This document shows, piece after piece, positions 1 to 8,029 of a stretch of 64,000 bases of DNA. How positions within the stretch are numbered: the stretch's first letter is position 1; every line of letters starts with the position of its first letter. Origin of the DNA: a beta proteobacterium AAP51 (lineage in GTDB: Bacteria > Pseudomonadota > Gammaproteobacteria > Burkholderiales > Burkholderiaceae_C). A model generated the notes under the pieces. That model was not told where the DNA came from. It made no database searches and saw nothing but the letters and a program-made list of their open reading frames with translations. Where the stretch lies: positions 62,001-126,000 of the forward strand of contig LJHT01000009.1 in the NCBI GenBank assembly GCA_001295905.1, given 5' to 3'. The translations under genes and the position numbers were made by a program.

Positions 1-1248
1 AACGGCGGCCCCGCGGGCACGCCCGGTGGCTTGAGCAGCCAGGGCACCTGGGCCGGCGACACACGCGGCACCAGCTTCGCGGTGGAGTCGTCCGACATCT
101 TCGGCTTCCCGGCCACCAGCCCTTTCGCGGGCCAGACGCGCTCCAAGCACTACGCCAACATGCGCCTGAAGGACTGGCAGTACTTCGGCGGTACCGGCAA
201 CAACGTCGGCATGTGGTTCTGGCGCGGCAACAACGAAGGCAATTCCGGCGGCCCGTTCTACCGCTGCCTGCTGCAGCAGATCACCACCACCTACAACGAA
301 CTCACCTACATGGTGAATTACGGCCAGGCGCAGACCGAGCCCTACCGCCTGGGCGTGCTGAACCTGTACACGCTGATGTTCACCACCGGCGCGCCACCGA
401 CTGCTGCGCCTGACACCCGCTGGCACCGCGTGATGGGCCTGGTGGGCTACGTACCGCCCGAAGGCCGCGGCGGCGTGGTGGTGGGCGGGCTCACCGGCCG
501 CGTGCCGGGCGTGCCCTACACCGTGGGCCTGAGCAATGCGCAGGCGCAGTACTGGGCCGACCCCGACCCCGTTACCGGCGCCGTGAACCTGGAAGGCGCC
601 ATTCCCGGCAACTACACGCTCACCGTCTTCAAGGACGAGCTGCCGGTGCAGACCCTGCCCGTCACGGTGACGGCCAACACCAGCTTCGCGCTGGACCACA
701 TCGCCATCACCAACGACCCGGCCAGCACCCCGGCGCTGTGGCGCATCGGCGAGTGGAACGGCACGCCGAAGGAGTTCATCAACGGCGACAAGCTCACCGA
801 CATGCACCCCAGCGACGTGCGCATGGCGCCGTGGACGGTGGGGCCCTTCGTCGTGGGCCAGAGCAACCCCGCCACCGACTGGCCGGCCTACCAGTGGCAG
901 CGCGTGAACAACGGCCTCGTGGTGCGCTTCAACCTGCGCCGCGGCCAGAACACCGCGCCCCTGCGCCTGCGCATCGGCACCACCACGGCCTTCGCCGGCG
1001 GCCGGCCGGCGGTGGTGGTGAACAGCTGGAACTCCAGCTTCCCCTCGGCCACGCCCAACCTCACGCGCAACCTCACCACGGGCAGCTACCGCGGCATCAA
1101 CCGCCTCTACACCTGGGACATCCCCGCCAGCCAGCTGGTGGTGGGCACCAACACCCTGGTTATCAACACCATCAGCGGCACGGCCGGCGCGGGCTTCCTG
1201 AGCCCGTCCATCGCCTTCGACGCCATCGACCTGGTGCGCGTGCCCTGA
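1..1248 (+). CDS. Rhamnogalacturonan lyase, PL4 family (5'-truncated by window edge)
   Basis: The frame is open from the first base, so the start lies outside the window and about the last 415 residues are present. PL4 enzymes cleave the rhamnose-galacturonate backbone of rhamnogalacturonan I by beta-elimination. Seen: QTRSKHY, the family's Lys-bearing segment; NSGGPFYR, typical of the end of the catalytic beta-sandwich; and GQAQTEPYR. A fibronectin-III-like domain follows (GLTGRVPGVPYTV onward), then a C-terminal jelly-roll CBM-like domain ending in SIAFDAIDLV. This is the classical three-domain PL4 layout. In fungal enzymes I recall a catalytic His in a SGHxQTE context; here that position reads Gln. 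Neighbouring pectin genes support the assignment. Secretion is likely but the N-terminus is not visible. Confidence 0.85.
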   Translation, partial: NGGPAGTPGGLSSQGTWAGDTRGTSFAVESSDIFGFPATSPFAGQTRSKHYANMRLKDWQYFGGTGNNVGMWFWRGNNEGNSGGPFYRCLLQQITTTYNELTYMVNYGQAQTEPYRLGVLNLYTLMFTTGAPPTAAPDTRWHRVMGLVGYVPPEGRGGVVVGGLTGRVPGVPYTVGLSNAQAQYWADPDPVTGAVNLEGAIPGNYTLTVFKDELPVQTLPVTVTANTSFALDHIAITNDPASTPALWRIGEWNGTPKEFINGDKLTDMHPSDVRMAPWTVGPFVVGQSNPATDWPAYQWQRVNNGLVVRFNLRRGQNTAPLRLRIGTTTAFAGGRPAVVVNSWNSSFPSATPNLTRNLTTGSYRGINRLYTWDIPASQLVVGTNTLVINTISGTAGAGFLSPSIAFDAIDLVRVP

Positions 1249-1279
1249 ACCTCTTCCACACCTGTTGACCAACACTCCG

Positions 1280-1954
1280 ATGAAAACCCCCATCCTTCTT
1301 CGCGCGGCCGTCGCGCTTGTCCTCGGCCCGCTGGGCGCTTTCGGCAGCAGCGCAGGTGTCGTGCAGACCCTGGGCGCCGGCTCGGCCGTGAGCTTCGTGC
1401 AGTTCAGTGCCGACTTCACCGCCAACACCACCTTGGCCAACAACTACAGCGAGGGCGGGCTGCTGTTCTCGCACACCGGCTTTGCCAACGACAACGGCGG
1501 CTGCGGTTATGCCGGCGTGAACTGCGAGGCCAACCCGGGCGATGGCTACAGCCAGGCCTTCAGCGGCAACTACTTCGCCACGGCGGGCACCAACGCCTAC
1601 ATCCGCATCAGCAGCGGCGTCACGCGGTTGACGGCCATCGAGTTCGCGGCCGACTCGGGCTACGGCAGCATCAACCTGCTCTGGGAAACCTGGCTCGACA
1701 ACACGCGCACCGGCAGCGGCCGCGTGGCGCTGGGTAGCGGCGGCGTGGGCGGCGTGATGGGCCTGCGCGACGAGGACGGCTTCAACGAGGTGCGCCTCTA
1801 CGCCTTCGACAGCCCCGCCGACAGCAGCGGCTACAGCGTGCCTGCCATCGACAGCGTGCGTGCCTTTTCGGTGCCGCTGCCGGGCACGCTGGCCCTGGCC
1901 CTGGGCGCCCTGGGTTTGATGGCCGGCCTGCACCGCCGCCGGCGCCTGGGCTGA
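1280..1954 (+). CDS. Secreted protein with PEP-CTERM-like sorting signal
   Basis: 224 residues from the ATG at 1280; an in-frame TTG at 1265 is also possible, and neither has a strong ribosome binding site. Seen: an N-terminal signal peptide (KTPILLRAAVALVLG), a Gly/Asn/Ser-rich beta-type body without a recognised catalytic motif, and a C-terminal tail at about 198-224 consisting of VPLPGTLAL, a hydrophobic helix and HRRRR. This is the architecture of PEP-CTERM exosortase substrates, with PLP in place of PEP. Such proteins are exported and then processed by exosortase, often in exopolysaccharide-producing bacteria. The gene lies 31 bp after the PL4 lyase and 15 bp before a GH43 arabinanase, so it may be co-transcribed and help hold polysaccharide at the cell surface. 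That role is inference; the body domain is unknown. Confidence 0.6.
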   Translation: MKTPILLRAAVALVLGPLGAFGSSAGVVQTLGAGSAVSFVQFSADFTANTTLANNYSEGGLLFSHTGFANDNGGCGYAGVNCEANPGDGYSQAFSGNYFATAGTNAYIRISSGVTRLTAIEFAADSGYGSINLLWETWLDNTRTGSGRVALGSGGVGGVMGLRDEDGFNEVRLYAFDSPADSSGYSVPAIDSVRAFSVPLPGTLALALGALGLMAGLHRRRRLG

Positions 1955-1969
1955 GCGCAGGAACCCCGT

Positions 1970-2965
1970 ATGCGCAGAAGGCCGCTGCTGGCGCTGGGCG
2001 CGCTGGCCGCCGTGGGTGGGCTGCCTGCCCAGCAGCCTGCTGCTGCCAACAGCACCGCCGAACCCGGCGGTGGCCTGAGCGGCGAGCTGGCCGCCCACGA
2101 CCCCACGTTGTGGCTGGATGCGCAAGGCGGCCAATGGGTCTTCGCCACCGGCGAAGGCCTGGCGCGCCTGCACAGCCGCGACGGCCGCCACTGGCAGCGC
2201 CTGCCGCCCGTCTTCAACGCCGCGCGCAAACCCGCCTGGTGGGCGCAGCACGTGCCCGCGCACAAGGGCCTCGACGTGTGGGCGCCCAAGCTTTTCGCGC
2301 ACGCGGGGCGGCTGTGGGTGATGTATTCGATCTCCACCTTCGGCAAGCGCACCTCGGCCATCGGCCTGGCCAGCGTGCCCCTGGCCGAGGGCCCGGGCGC
2401 CGAAATCTGGCGCGACGACGGCCTGCTGCTGGACAGCCACGAGCAGCGCCCCGACGAGGGCTACAACGCCATCGACCCCGACTTCTTCGCCGACGCACAG
2501 GGCGGCCTGTGGATGGCCTGGGGCTCTTGGTGGCGCGGCCTCTTCGTCACCGAACTCGACCCCGCCACGCTGCGCCCGCGCGGCACGCACAGCCACCTGG
2601 CGCGCCGCCATGGCGGCATCGAGGCGCCCACGCTGCTGCAGCGCGGCGAGCACGTCTACCTGTTCATGAGCGCGGGCCAGTGCTGCAAGGGCGTGAACAG
2701 CACTTACGACATGCGCGTGGGCCGCGGCCCGGGCCCGCGCGGGCCGTTCATCGACCGTGAAGGCCGGCCCTTGCTGGAGGGCGGCGGCACGCTGCTGCTG
2801 GCCGGCGGCCCGCGTTGGAAGGGCCCGGGCCACCAGGACGTGTGGTCATCGCCCGCAGGCGACACCCTGGTCTGGCATGCCTACGACGCCGAGGCCGAAG
2901 GCCAGCCCCGGCTGCGCCGCGCCGCGCTGCGCTGGGGCGCCGACGGCTGGCCCTCGCTGGCATGA
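1970..2965 (+). CDS. Endo-1,5-alpha-L-arabinanase-like glycosidase, GH43
   Basis: 331 residues. A signal-like N-terminus (RRRPLLALGALAAVGGL) suggests export. The five-bladed propeller signature residues of GH43 are visible: catalytic-base Asp44 in HDPTLW, pKa-modulating Asp169 in NAIDPDFF, general-acid Glu218 in IEAPTLL, and the central His288 in GPGHQDVW. The order and spacing match arabinan endo-1,5-alpha-L-arabinosidases, which trim arabinan side chains of rhamnogalacturonan I. The gene follows the PEP-CTERM-like gene by 15 bp on the same strand. Its last 85 bp overlap the 3' end of the convergent DeoR gene. Endo versus exo action cannot be settled from sequence alone. Confidence 0.85.
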   Translation: MRRRPLLALGALAAVGGLPAQQPAAANSTAEPGGGLSGELAAHDPTLWLDAQGGQWVFATGEGLARLHSRDGRHWQRLPPVFNAARKPAWWAQHVPAHKGLDVWAPKLFAHAGRLWVMYSISTFGKRTSAIGLASVPLAEGPGAEIWRDDGLLLDSHEQRPDEGYNAIDPDFFADAQGGLWMAWGSWWRGLFVTELDPATLRPRGTHSHLARRHGGIEAPTLLQRGEHVYLFMSAGQCCKGVNSTYDMRVGRGPGPRGPFIDREGRPLLEGGGTLLLAGGPRWKGPGHQDVWSSPAGDTLVWHAYDAEAEGQPRLRRAALRWGADGWPSLA

Positions 2966-3789
2966 AGCGGCAGCTTGAACCCGGCTTCTTCCTGCAGCGT
3001 GCCGGCCGGCAGCGCTTCGGGCGCCACCGTCACCACTTGCACGCCCTGGCGTTCCAGGCACTGCACGGCGGCGTCGGGCGCGCCGGTGTCGGTGATGACG
3101 GTGCTCACGCGGTCCAGCCCGCACAGCAGCAGGCCGCTGCGGCCTTCGAACTTGCTGCTGTCCACCAGCACGTACAGGCGTTCGGCCTGCTGCATCAGCC
3201 GGCGCTCGGCCTGCACCAGCAGCGGGTCGGCTTCCACCAGGCCGGCGGCCGAGATGCCGTGCACGCCCATGAACATGCGTGCGGCGTAGTGGTGCTGCGC
3301 GATGTCGTTCTCGAAGGGGCTGACGATGACGTTCTGCTCGCGGTAGACGCTGCCGCCGGGCAGGATGACCTGGTTCTCGCTGGTGTTCAGCAGCCGCTCG
3401 GCGAGCAGGAAGCTGTTGGTCAGGATGCGCAACCGCCGGGTCGCCAGGAACTCGGCCATCATGAAGGTGGTGGTGCCGCCGTTGATGATGATGGTTTCGT
3501 CCGGCAGGCACAGACCCGCGGCGTAGCGCGCGATGGCGCGCTTCTCGCCCGCGCGCTGGCCGATGTTGTGGCGGAAGTTCTGGCTGCGCAGCAGCCCGCC
3601 ACCGGCCTGCGGCAGGCGTTGCGCGCCGCCGCGCCAGCGCACGAGCTGCTGGCGCGCCGCCAGCCAGGCGAGATCACGCCGCACGGTGGCGGCCGAGGCG
3701 CTCAGCCAGGCCATCAGTTCTTCGGTGCTGGCCTGGCCGTGGTCGTCCAGCAGCTTCAGCAGCTTCTTGTGGCGTTTGTGGTTCGTCAT
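2881..3789 (-). CDS. DeoR-family transcriptional regulator
   Basis: 302 residues, start ATG at 3789. Residues about 6-57 form the DeoR winged helix (RHKKLLKLLDDHG, STEELMAWLSASAATVRRDLAWL). The remainder is the sugar-isomerase-like effector domain (IIINGGTTTFMMAEFL, LTNSFLLAERL, MFMGVHGI, VDSSKFEGRSG). DeoR proteins usually repress sugar catabolic genes and respond to a phosphorylated sugar. Typical length is about 250-265 residues. Here roughly 40 extra residues, rich in Ser, Arg and Ala, form the C-terminus, and the last 28 or so are encoded inside the convergent arabinanase gene. It is divergent from the GH28 gene across 79 bp, so it plausibly controls that gene and itself. Confidence 0.9.
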   Translation of the reverse strand: MTNHKRHKKLLKLLDDHGQASTEELMAWLSASAATVRRDLAWLAARQQLVRWRGGAQRLPQAGGGLLRSQNFRHNIGQRAGEKRAIARYAAGLCLPDETIIINGGTTTFMMAEFLATRRLRILTNSFLLAERLLNTSENQVILPGGSVYREQNVIVSPFENDIAQHHYAARMFMGVHGISAAGLVEADPLLVQAERRLMQQAERLYVLVDSSKFEGRSGLLLCGLDRVSTVITDTGAPDAAVQCLERQGVQVVTVAPEALPAGTLQEEAGFKLPLHASEGQPSAPQRSAARRSRGWPSASAS

Positions 3790-3868
3790 GGCGCGGCCTG
3801 TGCTCGTTCGCGCTCAGCCTACGCGCATTGACGCTCACGAACAATCAGCAAACACGCGCATACCGCTC
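3790..3868. promoter_or_regulatory. Divergent promoter region deoR / GH28
   Basis: 79 bp between the two start codons. It holds short repeated words: CGCTCA at 3811 and 3832, ACGCGCA at 3821 and 3854, and a GTTCG/CGAAC pair. These are plausible binding half-sites for the DeoR regulator. No consensus -35/-10 pair is obvious. The region is less GC-rich near the GH28 start. Confidence 0.4.
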
Positions 3869-5287
3869 ATGTCCAGCCCTGCTGTCACCGCCCCGCCCAT
3901 GCCAGCCACTGAGCGCCGTGTCTTCACGCCGCAAGACTTCGGCGCCGAGCCTGATGCGCCGGGCCTCGCTACGGCCGCCCTGCAGGCCGGCATCGACGCC
4001 GCCGCCGCAGCCGGCGGCGTGCTGCGCCTGGGGCCCGGGGTCTGGCGCAGCGGCGCGCTCTTTCTCAAGAGCGGCATGGCCCTGGAACTTGCCGAGGGCG
4101 CCACGCTGCGCGGCAGCCCGCAGCGGGCCGACTACCCGCTGATCGACACCCGCGTGGCCGGCATCGAGATGCGCTGGCCGGCCGCGCTCGTCAACCTCAT
4201 CGGCGTGCGGCACTGCGCCCTGCGCGGTGCCGGCACCATCGATGGCGACGGCGCCGGCTTCTGGGCCGCCTACTGGGCCCTGCGCGAGCAATACGCGCCG
4301 CGCGGCCTGCGCTGGGCCAGCGACTACGACGCCCAGCGCCCGCGCCTGGTGCTGGTGCAAAGCGCGCGAGACATCTTCGTCGGCGGCGGCCTGCGTCTGC
4401 GCCGCTCGGGCTTCTGGACGCTGCACCTCTGCTACAGCCGCCAGGTGCGCGTGCAAGACCTCGACATCCGCAACAACGACGACGGCCGCGGCCCTTCCAC
4501 CGACGGCATCGACATCGACTCTTCCGAACGCGTGCTGGTGCGGCGCGTGCACATCGCGGTGAACGACGACGCCGTTGCGTTCAAGGCCGGGCGCGATGCC
4601 GACGGCCTGCGCGTGGCACGCGCCACGCGCGATGTGCTGGTGGCCGACTGCCGCGTGACCGATGGCGCCACCGGCGTGGCTTTCGGCAGCGAAACCTCGG
4701 GCGGCTTCGAGCGTGTGCGCGTGCGCCGGCTGCGCGTGCGCGCGCCAGTGCCCGTGGGCGTGCTGGTGAAAAGCGCGCGCACGCGAGGCGGCTGGGCGCA
4801 AGACATACGCCTGACCGATGTGCGGCTGGACGGCGTGGCCGTGCCGCTGCGCATCACGCTCGACTGGAACCCCGCCTACAGCCGCGCCGTGCTGCCACCA
4901 GCAGAAGCCGAGAACGCGCCGCCGCACTGGCGGCTGCTGACCACGCCCGTGCCCGCCGCCCAGGGCCTGATGCATCTGAAGAGCCTGACGCTGCAGTGCC
5001 TGCACGCCAGCGGCGCGCGCACCGCCTTCGAGGTGGACGCCGACGCGCAGGCGCCCATCGGCACGCTGCAGCTGCAGCAGTGCAGCATCGCGGCGGCCCA
5101 CGGCGGCCACCTGCTCGACGTGCAGGCCGTGCGTTTCGAAGGCTGCCACCTGCAGCTGGGCACGCCCGTGGTGCTGCAGCAGGCGGGCGTGACGCAAGGC
5201 CTGCCCGCCGCGCTGCAGCGCATCGATCCGGCGCACCCGCGCCGCGATGTCTCGGCCCTGGCGCCCGAAGTGCAGGACGTGCAGTGA
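3869..5287 (+). CDS. Glycoside hydrolase family 28 (polygalacturonase / rhamnogalacturonan hydrolase type)
   Basis: 472 residues from the ATG at 3869. The right-handed beta-helix family signatures are present: STDGIDID with Asp212, VNDDAVAFKAG with the Asp233-Asp234 pair, GVAFGSE in place of the usual GHG-type loop, and VLVKSART in place of RIK. GH28 enzymes hydrolyse alpha-galacturonide bonds in homogalacturonan or rhamnogalacturonan. No signal peptide is evident (MSSPAVTAPPMPATERRVF), so a cytoplasmic or periplasmic enzyme acting on short oligosaccharides is more likely than a secreted endo-polygalacturonase. It is followed after 44 bp by rhamnose mutarotase. Substrate (galacturonan versus rhamnogalacturonan) is not decidable here. 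Confidence 0.85.
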   Translation: MSSPAVTAPPMPATERRVFTPQDFGAEPDAPGLATAALQAGIDAAAAAGGVLRLGPGVWRSGALFLKSGMALELAEGATLRGSPQRADYPLIDTRVAGIEMRWPAALVNLIGVRHCALRGAGTIDGDGAGFWAAYWALREQYAPRGLRWASDYDAQRPRLVLVQSARDIFVGGGLRLRRSGFWTLHLCYSRQVRVQDLDIRNNDDGRGPSTDGIDIDSSERVLVRRVHIAVNDDAVAFKAGRDADGLRVARATRDVLVADCRVTDGATGVAFGSETSGGFERVRVRRLRVRAPVPVGVLVKSARTRGGWAQDIRLTDVRLDGVAVPLRITLDWNPAYSRAVLPPAEAENAPPHWRLLTTPVPAAQGLMHLKSLTLQCLHASGARTAFEVDADAQAPIGTLQLQQCSIAAAHGGHLLDVQAVRFEGCHLQLGTPVVLQQAGVTQGLPAALQRIDPAHPRRDVSALAPEVQDVQ

Positions 5288-5331
5288 GCCCCCATCCTTC
5301 AGCCCGAACCTTCACCCCGGACCCCACCCCG

Positions 5332-5688
5332 ATGAACACCGCCACCGAACCCACCACCCTGGCCTTCAAGATGCAGCTGCGCGCCGAGGTGCCCGGCGTG
5401 GTGGCCGAATACCGCAAGCGCCACGACGACATCTGGCCCGAACTCGCGCAGGCGCTGCGCGAGGCCGGCATCTTCGACTACGGCATCTTTCTCGACGAGG
5501 CTACGCTCTCGCTCTTCGCCGTGCTCAAGCGCCGGCCCGGCGATGCGGCGGCCGATGCGCGCTTCGCGGCGCTGGACACGCTGCCCGTGATGCGCCGCTG
5601 GTGGGACCACATGGCGCCGCTGATGCGGGTGGAGCCCGGCAACAAGCCGCTGCAGTGGCCGCTGCCGGCGATGTTCCACCTGCCCTGA
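5332..5688 (+). CDS. rhaM: L-rhamnose mutarotase
   Basis: 118 residues from the ATG at 5332. It matches the RhaM/YiiL family: KMQLRAEVPGVVAEYRKRHDDIWPEL near the start, including the Tyr27 and His31 region, then GIFDYGIFL and RRWWDHMAPLM, ending with the typical PLP-MFHL tail. RhaM interconverts alpha and beta anomers of L-rhamnose so that the isomerase can use it. The family is usually about 104 residues; the extra length is at both ends. Its place behind a GH28 gene shows that this locus releases L-rhamnose, as expected for rhamnogalacturonan. Confidence 0.92.
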   Translation: MNTATEPTTLAFKMQLRAEVPGVVAEYRKRHDDIWPELAQALREAGIFDYGIFLDEATLSLFAVLKRRPGDAAADARFAALDTLPVMRRWWDHMAPLMRVEPGNKPLQWPLPAMFHLP

Positions 5689-5696
5689 AGACCACG

Positions 5697-6536
5697 ATGC
5701 GCCCGCCGCCGCCGGCATGCCCGAGGCACGTGAAGCCCCGACCTCGCCGAACGCGCCTGGGGGCTGCCGTTGCCCTGCTGGCCAGCCTGGCCGGCAGCGC
5801 CTGTGCAGCGCCCTCGCTGCTGGCCTGCCCGGCCGGGCAGCGGGCGCAGCGCGTGGACGGCGACGGCTTCACGCAAGGCCTGGCGCGCTGGCGCCTGGAA
5901 GCGCAAGACCCGCGCGCGCAGGTGCAGGCGCAGGGCGGCGTGCTCGACGTGCAAACCCCTGCCGGCCTGAGCCTGTGGTGGCGCGACGAGCTGCGCGGTG
6001 ACTTCGAACTGCGCTTCACCGCCACGGCTTTGCCCGCCCCAGGGACGGCCGGCCCCCTGGCCGGCCGCATCAGCGACCTCAACCTCTTCTGGCACGCCAC
6101 CGAAGCCGATGGCCGCGAGCCGCAACCGCGCGACGGCGCCTTCGCCCGCTACGACACGCTGCGCGCCTACTACGCCGGCATCGGCGCCAACGGCAACACC
6201 ACCACGCGGCTGCGCCACTACGACGGCAGCGGCACACGCACCCTGCTGCAGGGCTGGGCCGATGGCAGTGAGGCCACGCCGCAAGACCGCCACGGCCCCA
6301 TGACGCCGGCCACCCGGCTGGTGGCGGGGCAGCCGGTGCTGCTGCGGCTGCTGTCACGCACGCCCACGGCGGCCGACCCCGTGCACGGGCGCCTGTTCCT
6401 GGGCGCACAAGAACTCTTCCAGCTCGCGCAGGACGTGCCCAAGCCGCATCGGCAGCGCGGCTGGTTCGCCTTTCGCACCACGGCCAGCCGCTGGCAGCTG
6501 CGTGACTTCGAGATCTGGCGATGCGGGCCCCCCTGA
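5697..6536 (+). CDS. YesU-like beta-sandwich protein (DUF1961/DUF6250 type)
   Basis: 279 residues from the ATG at 5697, 8 bp after rhaM. It has a Tat- or Sec-like leader (RPRRTRLGAAVALLASLAGSACA). The body shows SDLNLFWHA, RYDTLRAYYAGIGANGNTTTRLRHYDG and a C-terminal GWFAFRTTASRWQLRDFEIW. These resemble the lectin/glucanase-fold family of Bacillus subtilis YesU, a gene of the rhamnogalacturonan operon in that organism. Biochemical function is unknown to me; binding or hydrolysis of a rhamnogalacturonan oligosaccharide is inference from fold and context. The family name is given from memory of its motifs, not from a search. Confidence 0.65.
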   Translation: MRPPPPACPRHVKPRPRRTRLGAAVALLASLAGSACAAPSLLACPAGQRAQRVDGDGFTQGLARWRLEAQDPRAQVQAQGGVLDVQTPAGLSLWWRDELRGDFELRFTATALPAPGTAGPLAGRISDLNLFWHATEADGREPQPRDGAFARYDTLRAYYAGIGANGNTTTRLRHYDGSGTRTLLQGWADGSEATPQDRHGPMTPATRLVAGQPVLLRLLSRTPTAADPVHGRLFLGAQELFQLAQDVPKPHRQRGWFAFRTTASRWQLRDFEIWRCGPP

Positions 6537-6637
6537 AACGCCGCGGCAGCCTCCGCTGCAGACCCACCGAAGGCCTGCTTCAATCGGCAGGGCCGGCCGT
6601 TCTGGTGCCGGCGCTCGCCCTTGAGGACACCCCGCCG

Positions 6638-8029
6638 ATGAAACCCTTGCCGCGCCGCCCGGGACCGCACCCCGCCACCTGGTTGGCCACCCTGATGACG
6701 GCCTTGCTGTTGGGTGCCTGCGCCACCCCGCCCGCCCAGCCGCCCCAGCCCTTCGTGCCCGAGGCGCTGCGTGCCGACAGCCGGCTGCAGGCCTTCGACG
6801 AAGTGGCCCGCATGGTGCGCGACGAGTACGTCGACCCGCGCCTGAACGGCGTGGACTGGGCCGCCATCACCCAGCGCTACCGCAGCAAGGCGATGCTGGC
6901 GCCCAGCGACGAGCTGTTCTGGAAGGAACTCAACCGCATGGTGGGCGAGCTGAAGGACGCACACACGCGCGTGGTCTCGCCCATGGAAGCGCGCGCCACG
7001 CGCGACCAGCGCGGCAACCACGGCCTGCGCGTGCAGCCGCACGAGGGCCGCACCCTGGTGATGGGCGTCAACGGCAGCAGCCAGGCCGCGTTGCTGGGCC
7101 TGCGCGCCGGCATGGAACTGCTGGCCGTGGACGGCCAGCCCGTGGCCGCGTGGTGGGCGCAGCAGGCGCAGGAGGTGCGCGGCAGCTCCACCGAACGTTC
7201 GCAGCTGAGCCTCATCAACCACGCCTTGAACAGCGGCGAGGTGGGCAGCCGCCGCGTGCTGCGCGTGCGCGGGCCGGAGGGGCAGGAGAAGGAAATCACG
7301 CTGCGCCAGGACGTGCTGCAGCACCCGCTGGTGCGCAGCCACCTGCTGGCCGACGGCACGGCCTACCTGCGTTTCGCCGGCTTCCAGCCCGCCGCCGCGG
7401 CCGAGCTGAACCTGGCGCTGCAGCGCCTGGCCGGGGCCGAGCGCCTAGTGCTGGACCTGCGCGGCAACGGCGGCGGCCAGCTGCGGCTGACGCTGCAGCT
7501 CGTGGGCTGGCTGCTGCCGCCGGGCAGCGGCGGCAGCGTCATCACGCGCGACAACAAGCGCCTCACGGCCATGGCCGGGCTGCTGGACGTCACGCCCAAG
7601 CTCGACATCCCCGCGCAGCCGCTGCGGCTGGAGCAGCCGCTGGCAGTGCTGGTGGACGAAGCCAGCGCCAGCGGTGCCGAGTTCACCGCCGCGCTGCTGC
7701 AAAGCCGTGGCCGCGCGCGGCTGTTCGGCACCACCACCTGCGGCTGCCTGCTGGTCGTGCGCCCCTCGCGCGGGCTGCCCGGCGGCGGCCAGCTGTTGCT
7801 GAGCGAGGCCGACATGCTGATCGACGGCAGCCGCCGCATCGAAGGCGTGGGCGTGGTGCCCGACGAAGCCGTGTTTGCCGACCCCGCCGCGCTGCTGCGC
7901 GGCCGCGACGCCGTGCTGGAGGCCGCCCGCACCTGGCTGGCACAGCAGCCCGGCCGCCCCACACCCAAGGCGCCCACCGCCGCCCCGTCCAACAGCTCGA
8001 CCTCCACCCCCACCGCAGCCCCCTCATGA
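6638..8029 (+). CDS. S41-family peptidase-like lipoprotein
   Basis: 463 residues from the ATG at 6638. A lipobox (LLLGAC, Cys28) predicts an outer-membrane or periplasmic lipoprotein. A helical N-terminal segment (FDEVARMVRDEYVDPRLNGVDW) is followed by a PDZ-like region (GLRAGMELLAVDGQPV) and the S41 core: YLRFAGF, LVLDLRGNGGG, and the nucleophile loop ASASGAEF. In C-terminal processing peptidases a Lys of an FGKG-type motif completes the Ser-Lys dyad; here the matching stretch is TTTCGCLL, so that Lys is absent. Either this is a subgroup with another general base, or it is not a peptidase. It shares ATGA with the following hydrolase gene, so the two are translationally coupled. Confidence 0.8.
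   Translation: MKPLPRRPGPHPATWLATLMTALLLGACATPPAQPPQPFVPEALRADSRLQAFDEVARMVRDEYVDPRLNGVDWAAITQRYRSKAMLAPSDELFWKELNRMVGELKDAHTRVVSPMEARATRDQRGNHGLRVQPHEGRTLVMGVNGSSQAALLGLRAGMELLAVDGQPVAAWWAQQAQEVRGSSTERSQLSLINHALNSGEVGSRRVLRVRGPEGQEKEITLRQDVLQHPLVRSHLLADGTAYLRFAGFQPAAAAELNLALQRLAGAERLVLDLRGNGGGQLRLTLQLVGWLLPPGSGGSVITRDNKRLTAMAGLLDVTPKLDIPAQPLRLEQPLAVLVDEASASGAEFTAALLQSRGRARLFGTTTCGCLLVVRPSRGLPGGGQLLLSEADMLIDGSRRIEGVGVVPDEAVFADPAALLRGRDAVLEAARTWLAQQPGRPTPKAPTAAPSNSSTSTPTAAPS

Noticed and set aside
1172..2833. Minus-strand open frame across the PEP-CTERM and GH43 genes
   Set aside because: Antisense to two supported genes and of low-complexity Ala/Arg/Gly content.
3845..5236. Minus-strand open frame opposite GH28
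   Set aside because: His/Gln/Ala-rich shadow; the plus-strand GH28 motifs are clear.
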